Both the position numbers and the translations under genes were made by a program. Below the pieces are notes generated by a model. It made no database searches, was not told the origin of the DNA, and saw nothing but the letters and a program-made list of their open reading frames with translations. 64,000 bases of DNA. Source: Planctomycetota bacterium (GTDB lineage: Bacteria > Planctomycetota > B15-G4 > JADJEK01). The stretch lies in NCBI GenBank assembly GCA_016709145.1, contig JADJEK010000001.1, positions 1,444,604-1,508,603 on the forward strand, written 5' to 3'. Positions 51,689-61,080 of this stretch are shown in pieces (the first letter of the stretch is position 1; every line of letters starts with the position of its first letter).

Positions 51689-53269
51689 ATGACTTTCTCG
51701 ATCCTGTGGTCGCTGTTGAGCTCGATCCTGCTTCCGTCGTCGCAGGATCAGGGAGCCGCCCCCTGGCTGACGCCGCTGGCGCGGATCGCGGTGGAACACG
51801 CCGAGATCCCGACCTACGACCCCGATACGAACTGCGCCTTCGTGGCGGCCGGTCGTTACGTGGTCATGATTCACGTCGGCGGTGGCGACGACGCGTGCGT
51901 GATGCGCACGATCGACGTGGTTGCGGCGGCCGGCTTGCCCGAGCAGGTCGAAGGCGAGATCAGCCACGTGGCGATCGACCCGCGCGGTCGAGGCTTCTTC
52001 GCCGCGACGGTGATCCCGTCCGAGCGTTCTTCGATGCCCGGCCGCGTCGTGTTCGTGTCGACGCGCACCGCCCGCGTGTTGAGCGCGGTGTGGGTCGGAT
52101 TCCAGCCCGATGCGTGCGCGTTCTCCGCGGACGGCACGAGGCTCGTCGTCGTCAACGAAGGCGAACCGACGATCCTGCCGGGCACGCCCGTCGCCGTCGT
52201 CGATCCGCCGGGCTCGATCAGCGTGGTCGATTTATCGGGGATCGCGGTCGGCCGTGATCTGACGAAGTTGCGCCAACGCGCGGCGACCACGTACTTCGTC
52301 GCCGGACCTGACGTCGACGCAAGTGCTCTGCGCATCCACCCGTACCACGCACGCAGCCCCGGGCTCGATCTCGAGCCGGAATCGGTCGCCATCTGCGGTC
52401 ATCGTGCGTTCGTGACGTTCCAGGAGAACTCGGCGCTCGGCGTCTTCGACCTCGACGCTCGCGCCTGGCGCGCCCTCGTGCCGCTCGCGCCGATGGCACG
52501 TGTATGCGACGTGTCGGATCGGGACAGCGGAGCCCACGTCGACGCGGCGATCGAAGCCTGGCCGATGCCCGATCAGATCGCGGTCGCGTCGGTCCCGGCG
52601 CAAGGCGGCGGCGAGCGCATCGTGCTCGTCGTCGCGAACGAGGGCGACGATCGCGGCGACGTGTTCGAGACCGCATCGCCGCTCGCCGACTCGGCGCGGA
52701 TCGGCGATCTGCGCGCGCGTGGTCGGATCGCGGAGTCGGTGCCGGCGACGCTCGATCGTTTGAAGGTCGACGCCCATCACGGGGACGGTGACTGCGACGG
52801 CGTGATCGAGCGACCCCTCGCTCTCGGCGCGCGCAGCGTGTCGATTCTCGATGCGCAGACGCTCGAACTCCTCGGGGACACCGGATCGGCGTTCGAGCAG
52901 TCGATGGCGCGAGAGTGCCCAACGCTGTTCAACGCCGACGCGAAGAACGGGGCGCCGAAACTGGACGCGCGTTCCGACGACGCCGGACCCGAACCCGAAG
53001 GCGTCCGCACGCTGCGTCACGACGGGCGCACCTATGCGATCACGACTCTCGAGCGACCCGGCGCGCTCGCGTTGATCGACCTCACGCAGCCGTGCGAGCC
53101 CCGCGTGCTCGGCGTCGCGTGTGTCGCCAGCGACGGCGACTTCGCGCCCGAGGGCCTGACGATCGTCGCGGCGGAGGACTCTCCGACGGGCGAGCCGCTC
53201 GTGATCGTCGCGTACGAAGGCTCCGGCACCGTCGTCGTGCATCGACTGACGTTGCCGCGGCACGATTGA
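51689..53269 (+). CDS. Choice-of-anchor I type secreted beta-propeller protein
   Basis: 526 residues from the ATG at 51689; an upstream in-frame ATG at 51593 would add 32 residues with no signal-like character. The N-terminus MTFSILWSLLSSILLPSSQ is a signal peptide. The body has propeller-like repeats (VAICGHRAFVTFQENSALGV, LEPESV) and the GPEPEGV / APEGLTIV pairs typical of the choice-of-anchor I family of large secreted proteins. A C-terminal sorting tail was not seen. Function unknown; possibly binding or phosphatase-like (some family members are fused to phosphatases). It is divergent from the broken Hpt gene. Confidence 0.8.
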   Translation: MTFSILWSLLSSILLPSSQDQGAAPWLTPLARIAVEHAEIPTYDPDTNCAFVAAGRYVVMIHVGGGDDACVMRTIDVVAAAGLPEQVEGEISHVAIDPRGRGFFAATVIPSERSSMPGRVVFVSTRTARVLSAVWVGFQPDACAFSADGTRLVVVNEGEPTILPGTPVAVVDPPGSISVVDLSGIAVGRDLTKLRQRAATTYFVAGPDVDASALRIHPYHARSPGLDLEPESVAICGHRAFVTFQENSALGVFDLDARAWRALVPLAPMARVCDVSDRDSGAHVDAAIEAWPMPDQIAVASVPAQGGGERIVLVVANEGDDRGDVFETASPLADSARIGDLRARGRIAESVPATLDRLKVDAHHGDGDCDGVIERPLALGARSVSILDAQTLELLGDTGSAFEQSMARECPTLFNADAKNGAPKLDARSDDAGPEPEGVRTLRHDGRTYAITTLERPGALALIDLTQPCEPRVLGVACVASDGDFAPEGLTIVAAEDSPTGEPLVIVAYEGSGTVVVHRLTLPRHD

Positions 53270-53358
53270 CCCGATCCTGATTTCGCGCTGACACCGGATT
53301 CGCCCCGCGCGAAGTGGAGTCCGTCGATCCACTGGCTCTCTGTGCGGAGGTATCGACG

Positions 53359-53506
53359 GTGATTCGAACGGTGCTCACTGCGACTCTGGTCGCGATCGGT
53401 TCGGCGTGCGCGAGCGCGCAGGTCTTCATCAGCGAGGTGTTCAACAACCCGCCTGGATCGACCGACACGACGCGGGAATACGTCAGGCTGCAAAGGCACG
53501 CCGGGC
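53359..53506 (+). pseudogene. N-terminal fragment of the lamin-tail/dockerin protein, separated by a frameshift
   Basis: GTG at 53359 with GGAGG eight nt upstream. It encodes a signal peptide (VIRTVLTATLVAIGSACASA) and the start of a lamin-tail-like domain (QVFISEVFNNPPGSTDTTRE). At about 53490, an extra A (run of three) throws it out of frame with MKLDGFAF, which should follow. The rest of the protein continues from 53507. Confidence 0.75.
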
Positions 53507-55723
53507 ATGAAGCTCGACGGCTTCGCGTTCGCGGTGGCGAACGGTGTCGACTCGTCCTACTTCCTGCAAGGCGCGATCCCCCCGGTGCCGACGCCGGCGC
53601 CCGAGATCGACGAGTTCTTCTGCCTCGACGGCCTCTCGCTCGGTGCGAACGGTCTGCTCGTGCTCGCGATCGCGAGTCAGAACAACTACCCGACGGTGTT
53701 GCCGGATTCGAACTTCGCCGAGTGGATCAACCTCGAGAACGGCTTGTCGCAAGGCTCGGCCGGCAAGATGCAGAACGACGGCTCGAACACCTTCTTCCTG
53801 CTGCGCCACCGCCCCGGTGCCACGCCGCAGGATCTCTCGAACCCGAAGGGTTTCGTTTGGCGCAAAGCCGCGCTGCAAGACTTCGAACTCGTGCTGTCGG
53901 TGATCGATCCCGACACCGGGATGATCGCCGATCGCTTCGGCGACGGTGAGCTCGACGAAGGCCAGCCGGACAACCTCGGTCCGAACTCGGTGACCAACGA
54001 CATGCACGGTCTCACCGGCGGCGGAGTGTTCCTCGAGATCGTCGACGAGGTCTCGTACGAAGCGAACTCGGGCCTCGAGTACGACACCGACGACCGACTC
54101 GTCGACGTCGGCAGCTCCGGCCAACCGCTGCCCGAGCGCAAGGTCCACACGCTCGACGATCCGCAAGGCTTCACGCCCGATGCGGTCACGCGCGTCGACC
54201 ATCGCGTGAAGGGTTCGGGTTGGGTCCCCGCGCCGGGCGCGGTCGGACAACTCGCGAACGGCAACAACTGGCAGGACACCGCGACCGAGCAGTGGATCCG
54301 CGGCGAGACCGTCGACGTCGGCGGCGCGTCGTACTACGACATCCAGGTCAACGTCGATCCGAACGCGCTGCAGCCGTACACGACGCACGTGCCGCTGTGG
54401 CTCGCCGATGGTCAGGCGCCCGACTTCAACTTCGCCGCGGCGACCGGCTACAAGCTCGAGGCGGGCCGCGTGAACCAATTCGCGCGCGCGTTCGTCCCGG
54501 GCGACGTCGACCGTGACGGCGATTGCGACGTCGACGACATCACGAAGATCCGTGTGGTGTTCGGCAACGACGACTGGAACTTCGGCAACTCGCATCCGCT
54601 CGCGCCGGAGACCGATGCCGGCGATCCGACGACGCAGACGCGACCGTGGGACGTCGATGGCACCGGTGACAACGGCATCGAACCGAACGACCTGCAGTGG
54701 GTGTTGAACTTCCAGGGCGACGTGACGGGTCGCATCGTCGGTCGCACGTACGACTCGACTACGCCGTCGACGTCGGGAGTGCACCTGAACTCGAACGCCG
54801 GCACGACGGCTGCGTTCGGTGCGGTGGCGACGCCGAGCTGCGGCGGATCGCTGAGCACGCTGCGCGTCGGTGACGCGGTCGAGCTGATCGTGTCGGGTCA
54901 CGTCGCGTCGGGCGCGAACACGCTCGTCGGCGAAGAGAACGGCATCCAGCAGTTCACGCACGACCTCGTGCTGCAGACCGGCGGTGTGCTCGCGATCGAG
55001 ACCATCGACCTGCTGAACGGCTTCGAGGTGACGCGTCCCGACCTGATGCAGCCCTATCTCGGCGGCGCTGGTCTGGAAGCGATCCACGGGTTCTCGACCA
55101 GCTTCACGCAGGGACTCGCCGGACCGCAGCCGATGTACCGCGTGGTGCTGCGCGCGGTCGGCGCCGGCAGCGAGACGCTGATCGTGACGACGTCGTCGCG
55201 CGCGAACTTCGCCGCTTCGGCGCCGTTCGGTGCGAAGCTCGCGCACACGCTCCAGAACGGTGATCCGGCCACGGCGCAGTATCCGGCGCCGATCGCGGTG
55301 TCGGTGTCGGCGTTCAGTGGAGCGGGTTTCGTCGCGCCGTACGGCATCGGTTGCGTCGGCACCGGCGGCTTCACGCCGCGCCTTCGTGGCAGCGGTTGCT
55401 CGACGCCGGGTGGTTTCGTGAATCTGGAGATCGAGAACGGGCAGCCCGGGAATCCCGGCTTCCTGTTCATCGGCGTCGGCACGGTGCCGGCGACGGTCGT
55501 CGCTGGTTGCTCGATCCAGGTCCTGCCGCTCGCCACGCTCGCGCCGGTCAACTTGCCCGGGTTGTTCGGCTCCGTGCCTGGCTCCGGTGAGCTGTCGTTG
55601 CCCGGCCTACCGATCCCCGCGATCGCACCGATCGGAGTCAGCGCGAACCTGCAAGTGTTCTTCTCCGATCCGACCAACTTCGTGTCGGGCACCAACCCGC
55701 TCGAGGTCCACATCGGTTTGTGA
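53507..55723 (+). CDS. Secreted lamin-tail/dockerin-like protein with a planctomycetal C-terminal module
   Basis: 738 residues from the ATG at 53507, but the true N-terminus is the fragment at 53359 (one-base frameshift near 53490). Lamin-tail-type text begins the frame (MKLDGFAFAVANG). Residues about 335-415 hold a dockerin-like pair of Ca2+ loops (DVDRDGDCDVDDITKI and DVDGTGDNGIEPNDLQWVL). The C-terminus has GIGCVGTGGFTPRLRGSGC with repeated Gly/Cys, then a beta sandwich ending PLEVHIGL, a module I have seen in planctomycetal secreted proteins. It would be exported and calcium-dependent; partner cohesin not visible here. A hairpin follows its stop. Confidence 0.8.
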   Translation: MKLDGFAFAVANGVDSSYFLQGAIPPVPTPAPEIDEFFCLDGLSLGANGLLVLAIASQNNYPTVLPDSNFAEWINLENGLSQGSAGKMQNDGSNTFFLLRHRPGATPQDLSNPKGFVWRKAALQDFELVLSVIDPDTGMIADRFGDGELDEGQPDNLGPNSVTNDMHGLTGGGVFLEIVDEVSYEANSGLEYDTDDRLVDVGSSGQPLPERKVHTLDDPQGFTPDAVTRVDHRVKGSGWVPAPGAVGQLANGNNWQDTATEQWIRGETVDVGGASYYDIQVNVDPNALQPYTTHVPLWLADGQAPDFNFAAATGYKLEAGRVNQFARAFVPGDVDRDGDCDVDDITKIRVVFGNDDWNFGNSHPLAPETDAGDPTTQTRPWDVDGTGDNGIEPNDLQWVLNFQGDVTGRIVGRTYDSTTPSTSGVHLNSNAGTTAAFGAVATPSCGGSLSTLRVGDAVELIVSGHVASGANTLVGEENGIQQFTHDLVLQTGGVLAIETIDLLNGFEVTRPDLMQPYLGGAGLEAIHGFSTSFTQGLAGPQPMYRVVLRAVGAGSETLIVTTSSRANFAASAPFGAKLAHTLQNGDPATAQYPAPIAVSVSAFSGAGFVAPYGIGCVGTGGFTPRLRGSGCSTPGGFVNLEIENGQPGNPGFLFIGVGTVPATVVAGCSIQVLPLATLAPVNLPGLFGSVPGSGELSLPGLPIPAIAPIGVSANLQVFFSDPTNFVSGTNPLEVHIGL

Positions 55724-55781
55724 GGATCGAATTGCGAGGTCCGTGACGCGGACCGACTCCTGAAGAGTAGAGGCTGAAAAG

Positions 55782-55825
55782 AACACGAGCGGCGGGGCGT
55801 CGGAAGACGTCACGCCGCTCGTGTT
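55782..55825 (+). terminator. Hairpin terminator after the dockerin-type gene
   Basis: Thirteen-bp perfect arms AACACGAGCGGCG/CGCCGCTCGTGTT with a partly paired inner stem, 59 bp past the stop at 55723 and ahead of the next gene. Confidence 0.65.
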
Positions 55826-55934
55826 GTCGGGGACGAGCTTCAACGCCGAATGCACTCGTCCTTTCGCGCGTCTTGATGCGCGCAGGTCTCCTACAGCTCG
55901 TGTTCTTCGTCCTGACACCTTTGGAGACCCGACC

Positions 55935-57188
55935 ATGAAGCTTCGTTCGTCCATCGCGTTGCTCGCTGCCGCGTCGTTCGCGTCCGCGCATGCCGCGCAG
56001 ACCCAGATCTCGCTCAGCGAGTTGTTCGTCAATCCGCCCGGAACCGACAACGGTCAGGAAGGGTTCGAGCTCTACGGCCCGCCGAGCACGTCGCTCGCCG
56101 GCTACAAGCTCGTGATCGTCGAAGGGGACGGAACCGGCGCCGGTCTCGTCGACGTCGTGCTCGACCTCGGCGCGTTCTCGACGGGCAGCAACGGTGTGTT
56201 CGTCTGGCGCGACAGCGCCGCGGTCATCGCACCGGGCATCGATCCGAACTCGGTGGTCAACGTCGCCGACTTCGCGCCGGACATCGAGAACGGCTCGAAC
56301 ACGTACATCCTCGGCTTCGGCACCGCGCCGGCGCCGACGACGGACCTCGACACCGACAACGATGGCACGCTCGACGTCGCGCTCACGGGGTTCACCGTGG
56401 TCGATGCCGTTTCGATCGTCGAGAACGACGGTGCGTCGAACTTCGCGTACGCCGACGATCTCGGCTTCACGAACCTCGGGCCGTTCGCCGGTCCGACGCC
56501 GGCCGCGCACACGCCCGACGCCGCGTTCCGCGTCTACAACGACACGACGCCGTGCGGCTGGGTGTCCGGTGACGTGCTCGGCACGAACCCGGGTGGTCCG
56601 TACTCGTTCGCGATCGCGACCGGCGAGGCGTTCAACTTCGACCTGCAGGGCATCACCGCGGCGGACGTGAACCTCGGTCAGGTCAATCCGATCGCGGACA
56701 GCGACGGCGACGGCAAGGCCAACGGCTGCGACGGTTGCCCGACGGATCGGACCAAGGACGCGCCCGGCCTGTGCGGCTGCTTCATTCCCGAAGGTTGCTC
56801 GCTCGGCATCGACGTCAACGAGTTGAGCGCGACGACGGGCGGCACGCAGCAGTTGTTCCTGTACGGCGGCGCCGCGAACGCGGGCAAGCAGTACATCGTC
56901 ATCGGCAGCGTCTCGGGCACGACCCCGGGTCTGCCGGTCGCGCCGGGTGTGACGCTGCCGCTGAACTACGACTTCTACTTGATCTATTCGATCGGCAACC
57001 CGAACACGTTCATCCTGTCGAACTCGCTCGCGAACCTGGACGGTGCGGGCAACGCCACGGCTTCGTTCAACCTGCCGCCGGTGGCGCTGCCGTTCGCGGT
57101 GACGATCCACCACGCGTATCTCGTGATCGAGGGTGGCTCGATCCCGGTGTTCGCGAGCAACGCGGCGCCGGTGACGCTGAACCCCTGA
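55935..57188 (+). CDS. Secreted lamin-tail-like protein with a thrombospondin type 3-like calcium repeat
   Basis: 417 residues from the ATG at 55935 (GGAG eight nt upstream). Signal peptide MKLRSSIALLAAASFASAHA. Lamin-tail-like segments ISLSELFVNPPG, EGFELYGPPS and YKLVIVEGDGTG. Near 255-270 lies a DSDGDGKANGCDGCPTD loop, the thrombospondin type 3 pattern, then CGCFIPEGC. The rest is beta rich. It is probably cell-surface or extracellular, and its first domain is of the same kind as in the previous gene. No other function can be given. Confidence 0.8.
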   Translation: MKLRSSIALLAAASFASAHAAQTQISLSELFVNPPGTDNGQEGFELYGPPSTSLAGYKLVIVEGDGTGAGLVDVVLDLGAFSTGSNGVFVWRDSAAVIAPGIDPNSVVNVADFAPDIENGSNTYILGFGTAPAPTTDLDTDNDGTLDVALTGFTVVDAVSIVENDGASNFAYADDLGFTNLGPFAGPTPAAHTPDAAFRVYNDTTPCGWVSGDVLGTNPGGPYSFAIATGEAFNFDLQGITAADVNLGQVNPIADSDGDGKANGCDGCPTDRTKDAPGLCGCFIPEGCSLGIDVNELSATTGGTQQLFLYGGAANAGKQYIVIGSVSGTTPGLPVAPGVTLPLNYDFYLIYSIGNPNTFILSNSLANLDGAGNATASFNLPPVALPFAVTIHHAYLVIEGGSIPVFASNAAPVTLNP

Positions 57189-57222
57189 TCGACTCCGACC
57201 GAGTCCGCGAGAAGCGAGAAAG

Positions 57223-57252
57223 GGCCCGGCACCTCGATCGAGGTGCCGGGCC
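57223..57252. terminator. Bidirectional hairpin terminator between convergent genes
   Basis: A perfect 30-bp palindrome (15-bp arms centred on 57237/57238) between the stops of the plus gene ending at 57188 and the minus gene ending at 57287, suited to terminate both. It could also be read as an extended stem with T residues after 57252. Confidence 0.7.
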
Positions 57253-57286
57253 TTCGTTCATTCCGCGCGCTGCGCGGAACGACGCG

Positions 57287-57862
57287 TCACGGCGAGACGA
57301 TGTCGAGATCGACCGAGCCGTCGCCTTCGACGGGCTGGATCGGCGAGATCGTCACGGTGCACTTCTCCAGCGGGTTCGGCTTCAGGCCCGTGACCATGTC
57401 CTTCGTGTTGAAGCCCGAGAGGCGCAGCGTGTACTCACCACTCTGCGTCAGCGGCACTTGGACCAGGTACGCGCCGTTGCCGACCGACTGCGAATACGCA
57501 CCGACGTTGTAGACCGACTCGCTCGGCGTGAGGAACGTGCGGGTCAGCGTGTTCGCGTTGAAGGTCGTGCCGACGACGTTCACGTTCAACAGGGCGCCCT
57601 TCAGCGACAGCACCGGCACTTCGACGATGAGGTAGTCCTCGGACGCGGTGACGTTCTTGAGCGAACGCGGCAACGCGAGCTTCGGCAACTTGCGCTGGGT
57701 GGTGATCTCGAACTCACCCGTCGTCACTCCGTCGCCGAAGATGCGGATCGCGTGCGTCGGTGTTCGCGCGAACGTGAAGGCCTTCTTCTTGAACTTCTTC
57801 GACGCCTTGAACACGAACGTCTTCAACTCGGCGCCCTGGCTGTCGAGGATTTGAATCCACGG
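57287..57862 (-). pseudogene. C-terminal part of a secreted protein, cut off by an in-frame amber stop
   Basis: This frame continues directly from the gene ending at 57863 with no gap: the codons after TAG read PWIQILDSQGAEL, then KTFVFKASKKFKKKAF. The text ends SVDLDIVSP. An internal ATG at 57826 begins the remainder, without a Shine-Dalgarno. The domain looks like a C-terminal beta-sandwich with Lys-rich strand. If the stop is real, this part is not translated; if it is a base error, the full protein is 498 residues. Confidence 0.65.
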
Positions 57863-58783
57863 CTAGAGGTTGCCGACCGTCGTCTTGATCCGGAACGTCA
57901 TCTTCAATCCGGCGAGGACGTCGACGTCGATCGTGCGGAGCTTCTCGGGCGTCGGGATCGAGCCGATCAGGCGCTGACCAGGGATGAACTTCGGGTTCGC
58001 CACGATCAGCGTGACCGGGAAGTCGAAGCTCTGCGTCGCGTCGTTCGGAGCGTCCGTGTTGCGGAACTTCAGCGTCGTGGAGTAGGTGCCCGCGGTGAGC
58101 CCGGCGAGATCGAAGCTGCCGACCGAGTTGATGCCACCGCCGGTCGGTTGCGTCCCGCTGGTCGGGGTGAGCGAGAACCACGAAACCTCGGGGTCCTCCG
58201 TGACCGCCCAATTCAACGACGTGCCCGACACACCGCTGTTCACGACCGTCCAGCTCTGACCGGATGGCAGCGGGTCGCCGACGGTGTACTGCGTCTCGAC
58301 GTTCAACGGTCCGGCGACGCTGAGCTTCGGCAGTGGCAGGATCGCGTTGATGTTGAACTCGAGGATCGCGATCTTCGGCTCGGTGGCCGCGGCCGCCGTG
58401 TACGTGTACTTGACGTTGTAGATGCCCGGCGTCGTCGGCATCAGCGCAGCGACGAACGACACGGAGACGTTCGTGGTGCCGCTCGCGACCAACGTTCCCG
58501 ATTGCGGGGTCGGGTTGATCCACAGCGTGTTCACCGGATTCTCGGTGGACGTGTAGGTCCGGGCGATGGCCTCGCCGTTCTTCAGGCCGCGCACGACGTT
58601 CGTCGGAGCCGTCGTACCGATCACCCAATTGATCGTGGGGATCGTCAACGTCGACGACGTCGGACCGGCGACGAACGTGTCACCAGCCACTTGGTTGAAG
58701 GTAATGCCCGCTACCGCATCGGCGGCGAAGGCGAACCCGAGGGTGGTCGCCACGAGGGCGGAAACGAGACGCGTGTGATTCAT
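57863..58783 (-). CDS. Secreted beta-sandwich protein, truncated by TAG at 57863-57865
   Basis: 306 residues from the ATG at 58783 (GGAG eight nt upstream; ORF extension to 58792 has GTG). Signal peptide MNHTRLVSALVATTLGFAFA. It then has at least three Ig-like/beta-sandwich stretches (TLWINPTPQSGTLVASG, SLTPTSGTQPTGGGI, SFDLAGLTAG). It stops at TAG after TVGNL, and the reading frame resumes at once at PWIQIL. The tail ends in a lysine-rich segment. Similar multi-domain secreted proteins are planctomycetal; function unknown. Confidence 0.75.
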   Translation of the reverse strand: MNHTRLVSALVATTLGFAFAADAVAGITFNQVAGDTFVAGPTSSTLTIPTINWVIGTTAPTNVVRGLKNGEAIARTYTSTENPVNTLWINPTPQSGTLVASGTTNVSVSFVAALMPTTPGIYNVKYTYTAAAATEPKIAILEFNINAILPLPKLSVAGPLNVETQYTVGDPLPSGQSWTVVNSGVSGTSLNWAVTEDPEVSWFSLTPTSGTQPTGGGINSVGSFDLAGLTAGTYSTTLKFRNTDAPNDATQSFDFPVTLIVANPKFIPGQRLIGSIPTPEKLRTIDVDVLAGLKMTFRIKTTVGNL

Positions 58784-59042
58784 GGTCGTCACTCTCCCAG
58801 TGACCTGGAGTCTATCCCGGGCTTTTCTGGCCGGCCAATCGGCCGACGCGGAAAGGTCCGCGGAATGAGCCGGGTCTCACCGGCGGTCGCACGCAAGGAC
58901 ACGGTTGCCGATCCGCGTCGAAATCTGCGTGAGCATTCACGAACGGACGCCGGCGGCTGTTGGGGCCGACGGGTACGGGATCACGATCGAAGGTCGCTGT
59001 CGAAGAACCGTTCCGGGGTTCCAAGTCGAACGCCGGGTGGGA

Positions 59043-60566
59043 TTAGAGATCGAATTGGACGCCTTGCGCAAGGGGCAACTCCGCGCCCCAGTTGATCGTG
59101 TTGGTCTGGCGGCGCATGTAGGCCTTCCACGAGTCCGAGCCCGCTTCGCGCCCCCCGCCGGTGTCCTTCTCGCCGCCGAACGCGCCGCCGATCTCGGCTC
59201 CGGACGTCCCGATGTTGACGTTCGCGATGCCGCAGTCGGACCCGGCAGCGGACAGGAAGCGCTCCGCACGGCGTAGATCCAACGTGAACAACGCCGACGA
59301 CAAGCCCTGATCGACACCATTGTTGAGCGCGATCGCCTCGTCCAGGTCCTTGACCTTGAAGACGTAGAGGATCGGGGCGAACGTTTCCTCGCGCCAGATC
59401 TTCATACCGGCGTGCGCTTCGACGATGGTTGGTTCCACGTAGAAGCCCTTGCCCTTCAAGCGCTTGCCGCCGGTCAACAGCTTGCCGCCCTGGGCCTTCG
59501 CCTTCTTCAGCGCGTCCATCATCCCGTCGACGGCGCCCTCGTGGACCAGCGGGCCCATCAGCGTGCCGGCCTCGAGCGGGTCGCCGATCCGGACGCTGCC
59601 GTAGGCCTTCACGAGCTTCGGCACGAGCTTGTCGTAGACGCGTTCGTGGACGAGCAGACGGCGAGTCGTCGTGCAGCGTTGGCCGGCGGTGCCGACCGCG
59701 CCGAAGAGGACGGCGCGCAGCACAAGGTCGAGGTCCGCGTCCTCCATGACGAGCAGAGCGTTGTTGCCCCCGAGTTCGAGCAGCGTGCGGCCGAGGCGAG
59801 CGGCGACGGCTTGCCCGATTTGACGGCCCATGCGACACGAGCCGGTCGCGGACACGAGAGCGACGCGACGATCGTCGACGAGCTTCGAGCCGATGCCGAT
59901 GCCGCGGCCTTGGATCATGTTGAACACGCCGGCGAGGTCGTGCTTCGCGACGATCGGTTCGATCAAGCGCTGGACCGCGATCGCGGTCAGCGGCGTGACC
60001 TCGGACGGCTTCCACACCATGACGTCGCCGCAGACGGCCGCGATCATCGCGTTCCACGACCACACGGCGACGGGGAAGTTGAACGCGGTGACGATGCCGA
60101 CGATGCCGAGCGGATGCCATTGCTCGTACATGCGGTGGTTCTTGCGCTCGCTGTGCATCGTGGCGCCGTAGAGCTGGCGCGACAGACCGACCGCGAAGTC
60201 GGCGATGTCGATCATCTCCTGCACTTCGCCTTTGCCCTCGGACAGGATCTTGCCCATCTCGAGGCTCACGAGCGTGCCGAGCGCGTCCTTCTTCGCGCGC
60301 AGCGCTTCGCCGATCTCGCGCACGACGTCGCCGCGCTTCGGAGCGGGCCACGCGCGCCATTTCGCGAACGCGGCTTCCGCGCCGGTCAGGATCTTCTCGT
60401 AGGCCTTCGCGTCGCATTCGCGCGTCGACGCGATCGGCGCACCGTCGCGCGGCGCGATCGACGTGAACGTCTCGCCGGTGGTCTTCACGAACGAACGACC
60501 GTCGTGCGCGCCGGACGCGCCTTCTTCGATTCCGAGTTCGCGGAGCAGAGCGGCGACGTCGACCAT
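59043..60566 (-). CDS. Aldehyde dehydrogenase, ALDH7 type (alpha-aminoadipic semialdehyde / piperideine-6-carboxylate dehydrogenase)
   Basis: 507 residues from the ATG at 60566. NAD fold motifs AFNFPVAVW (Asn163), ELGGNN (Glu264) and catalytic GQRC (Cys298) are all in place. The C-terminal segment SGAEIGGAFGGEKDTGGGRE...RQTNTINWGAELPLAQG is specific to ALDH7A1/antiquitin-like enzymes. These oxidise alpha-aminoadipic semialdehyde in lysine breakdown, and some also betaine aldehyde. The gene is isolated on the minus strand with no neighbouring lysine pathway gene, so the exact substrate is open. The reading frame extends upstream to 60890 without family similarity, through hairpin DNA. Confidence 0.9.
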   Translation of the reverse strand: MVDVAALLRELGIEEGASGAHDGRSFVKTTGETFTSIAPRDGAPIASTRECDAKAYEKILTGAEAAFAKWRAWPAPKRGDVVREIGEALRAKKDALGTLVSLEMGKILSEGKGEVQEMIDIADFAVGLSRQLYGATMHSERKNHRMYEQWHPLGIVGIVTAFNFPVAVWSWNAMIAAVCGDVMVWKPSEVTPLTAIAVQRLIEPIVAKHDLAGVFNMIQGRGIGIGSKLVDDRRVALVSATGSCRMGRQIGQAVAARLGRTLLELGGNNALLVMEDADLDLVLRAVLFGAVGTAGQRCTTTRRLLVHERVYDKLVPKLVKAYGSVRIGDPLEAGTLMGPLVHEGAVDGMMDALKKAKAQGGKLLTGGKRLKGKGFYVEPTIVEAHAGMKIWREETFAPILYVFKVKDLDEAIALNNGVDQGLSSALFTLDLRRAERFLSAAGSDCGIANVNIGTSGAEIGGAFGGEKDTGGGREAGSDSWKAYMRRQTNTINWGAELPLAQGVQFDL

Positions 60567-60668
60567 GGCGGGGGACCCTCGAGCCGCGCGGAGCGCGGCG
60601 TGGTGGAAAGGCGGAAGAGCGTAGCGATCGCTCGGGCCGCATGGCCGGATGCACTGGCATCCAGGCAG

Positions 60669-60763
60669 GCGGGGAACGAAGTTCCCCGCGCCCCCCTCGT
60701 TCGACCGCTTCGCGGTCGAACGACCAAAGGGGGGCTTCACAAACGAGCGATGCCCCCCTTTGG
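60669..60763. repeat. Three consecutive perfect hairpins
   Basis: Stem 1: nine-bp arms around GAA (60669-60689). Stem 2: twelve-bp arms around TTC (60697-60723). Stem 3: eleven-bp arms CCAAAGGGGGG/CCCCCCTTTGG with an 18-base loop (60724-60763). They follow each other with almost no spacing, which is unusual for a terminator and points to a REP-like or RNA-structured unit. Confidence 0.75.
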
Positions 60764-60803
60764 GAACCCCCGCGCCCTTGAGTCGCGCGAGAGACTTCAC
60801 GCG

Positions 60804-60991
60804 AAGGGACGTCGAGAACGGGCTCTCGGAGCGGCCATTCAAAGCCGCAGGGGTGGCTTCTCGACGGCGTGATTCGCGACCCCTGTCCATTTCGCCCCGG
60901 GTGACGTACTGACGAGACGTGTAGAGCGGATCGCCACAGCTGCGGCGGGCTGCTGAATGGCCGCTCCGAGAGCCCGTTCTCGACGTCCCTT
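60804..60991. repeat. 38-bp perfect inverted repeat, MITE-like
   Basis: Arms 60804-60841 and 60954-60991 are exact reverse complements, separated by 112 bp of non-coding DNA. The core is GTCGAGAACGGGCTCTCGG. No transposase is inside, and no direct repeats of more than a few bases flank it that I can see. It could be a miniature element or a long stem of an RNA. Confidence 0.8.
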
Positions 60992-61080
60992 GGCGACGGA
61001 GTGGTTACTAGGACGCGCGAGCTTGAACCCGAGGGAGGACTTCGGGTCGCGCTTCGCGCTCCGCGGTGGCGATTGAAGGC

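Noticed and set aside
57863..57865. TAG as pyrrolysine or programmed read-through
   Set aside because: No pylT/pylS or stem-loop signal nearby is visible, and the protein family does not use Pyl; mutation or base error is simpler.
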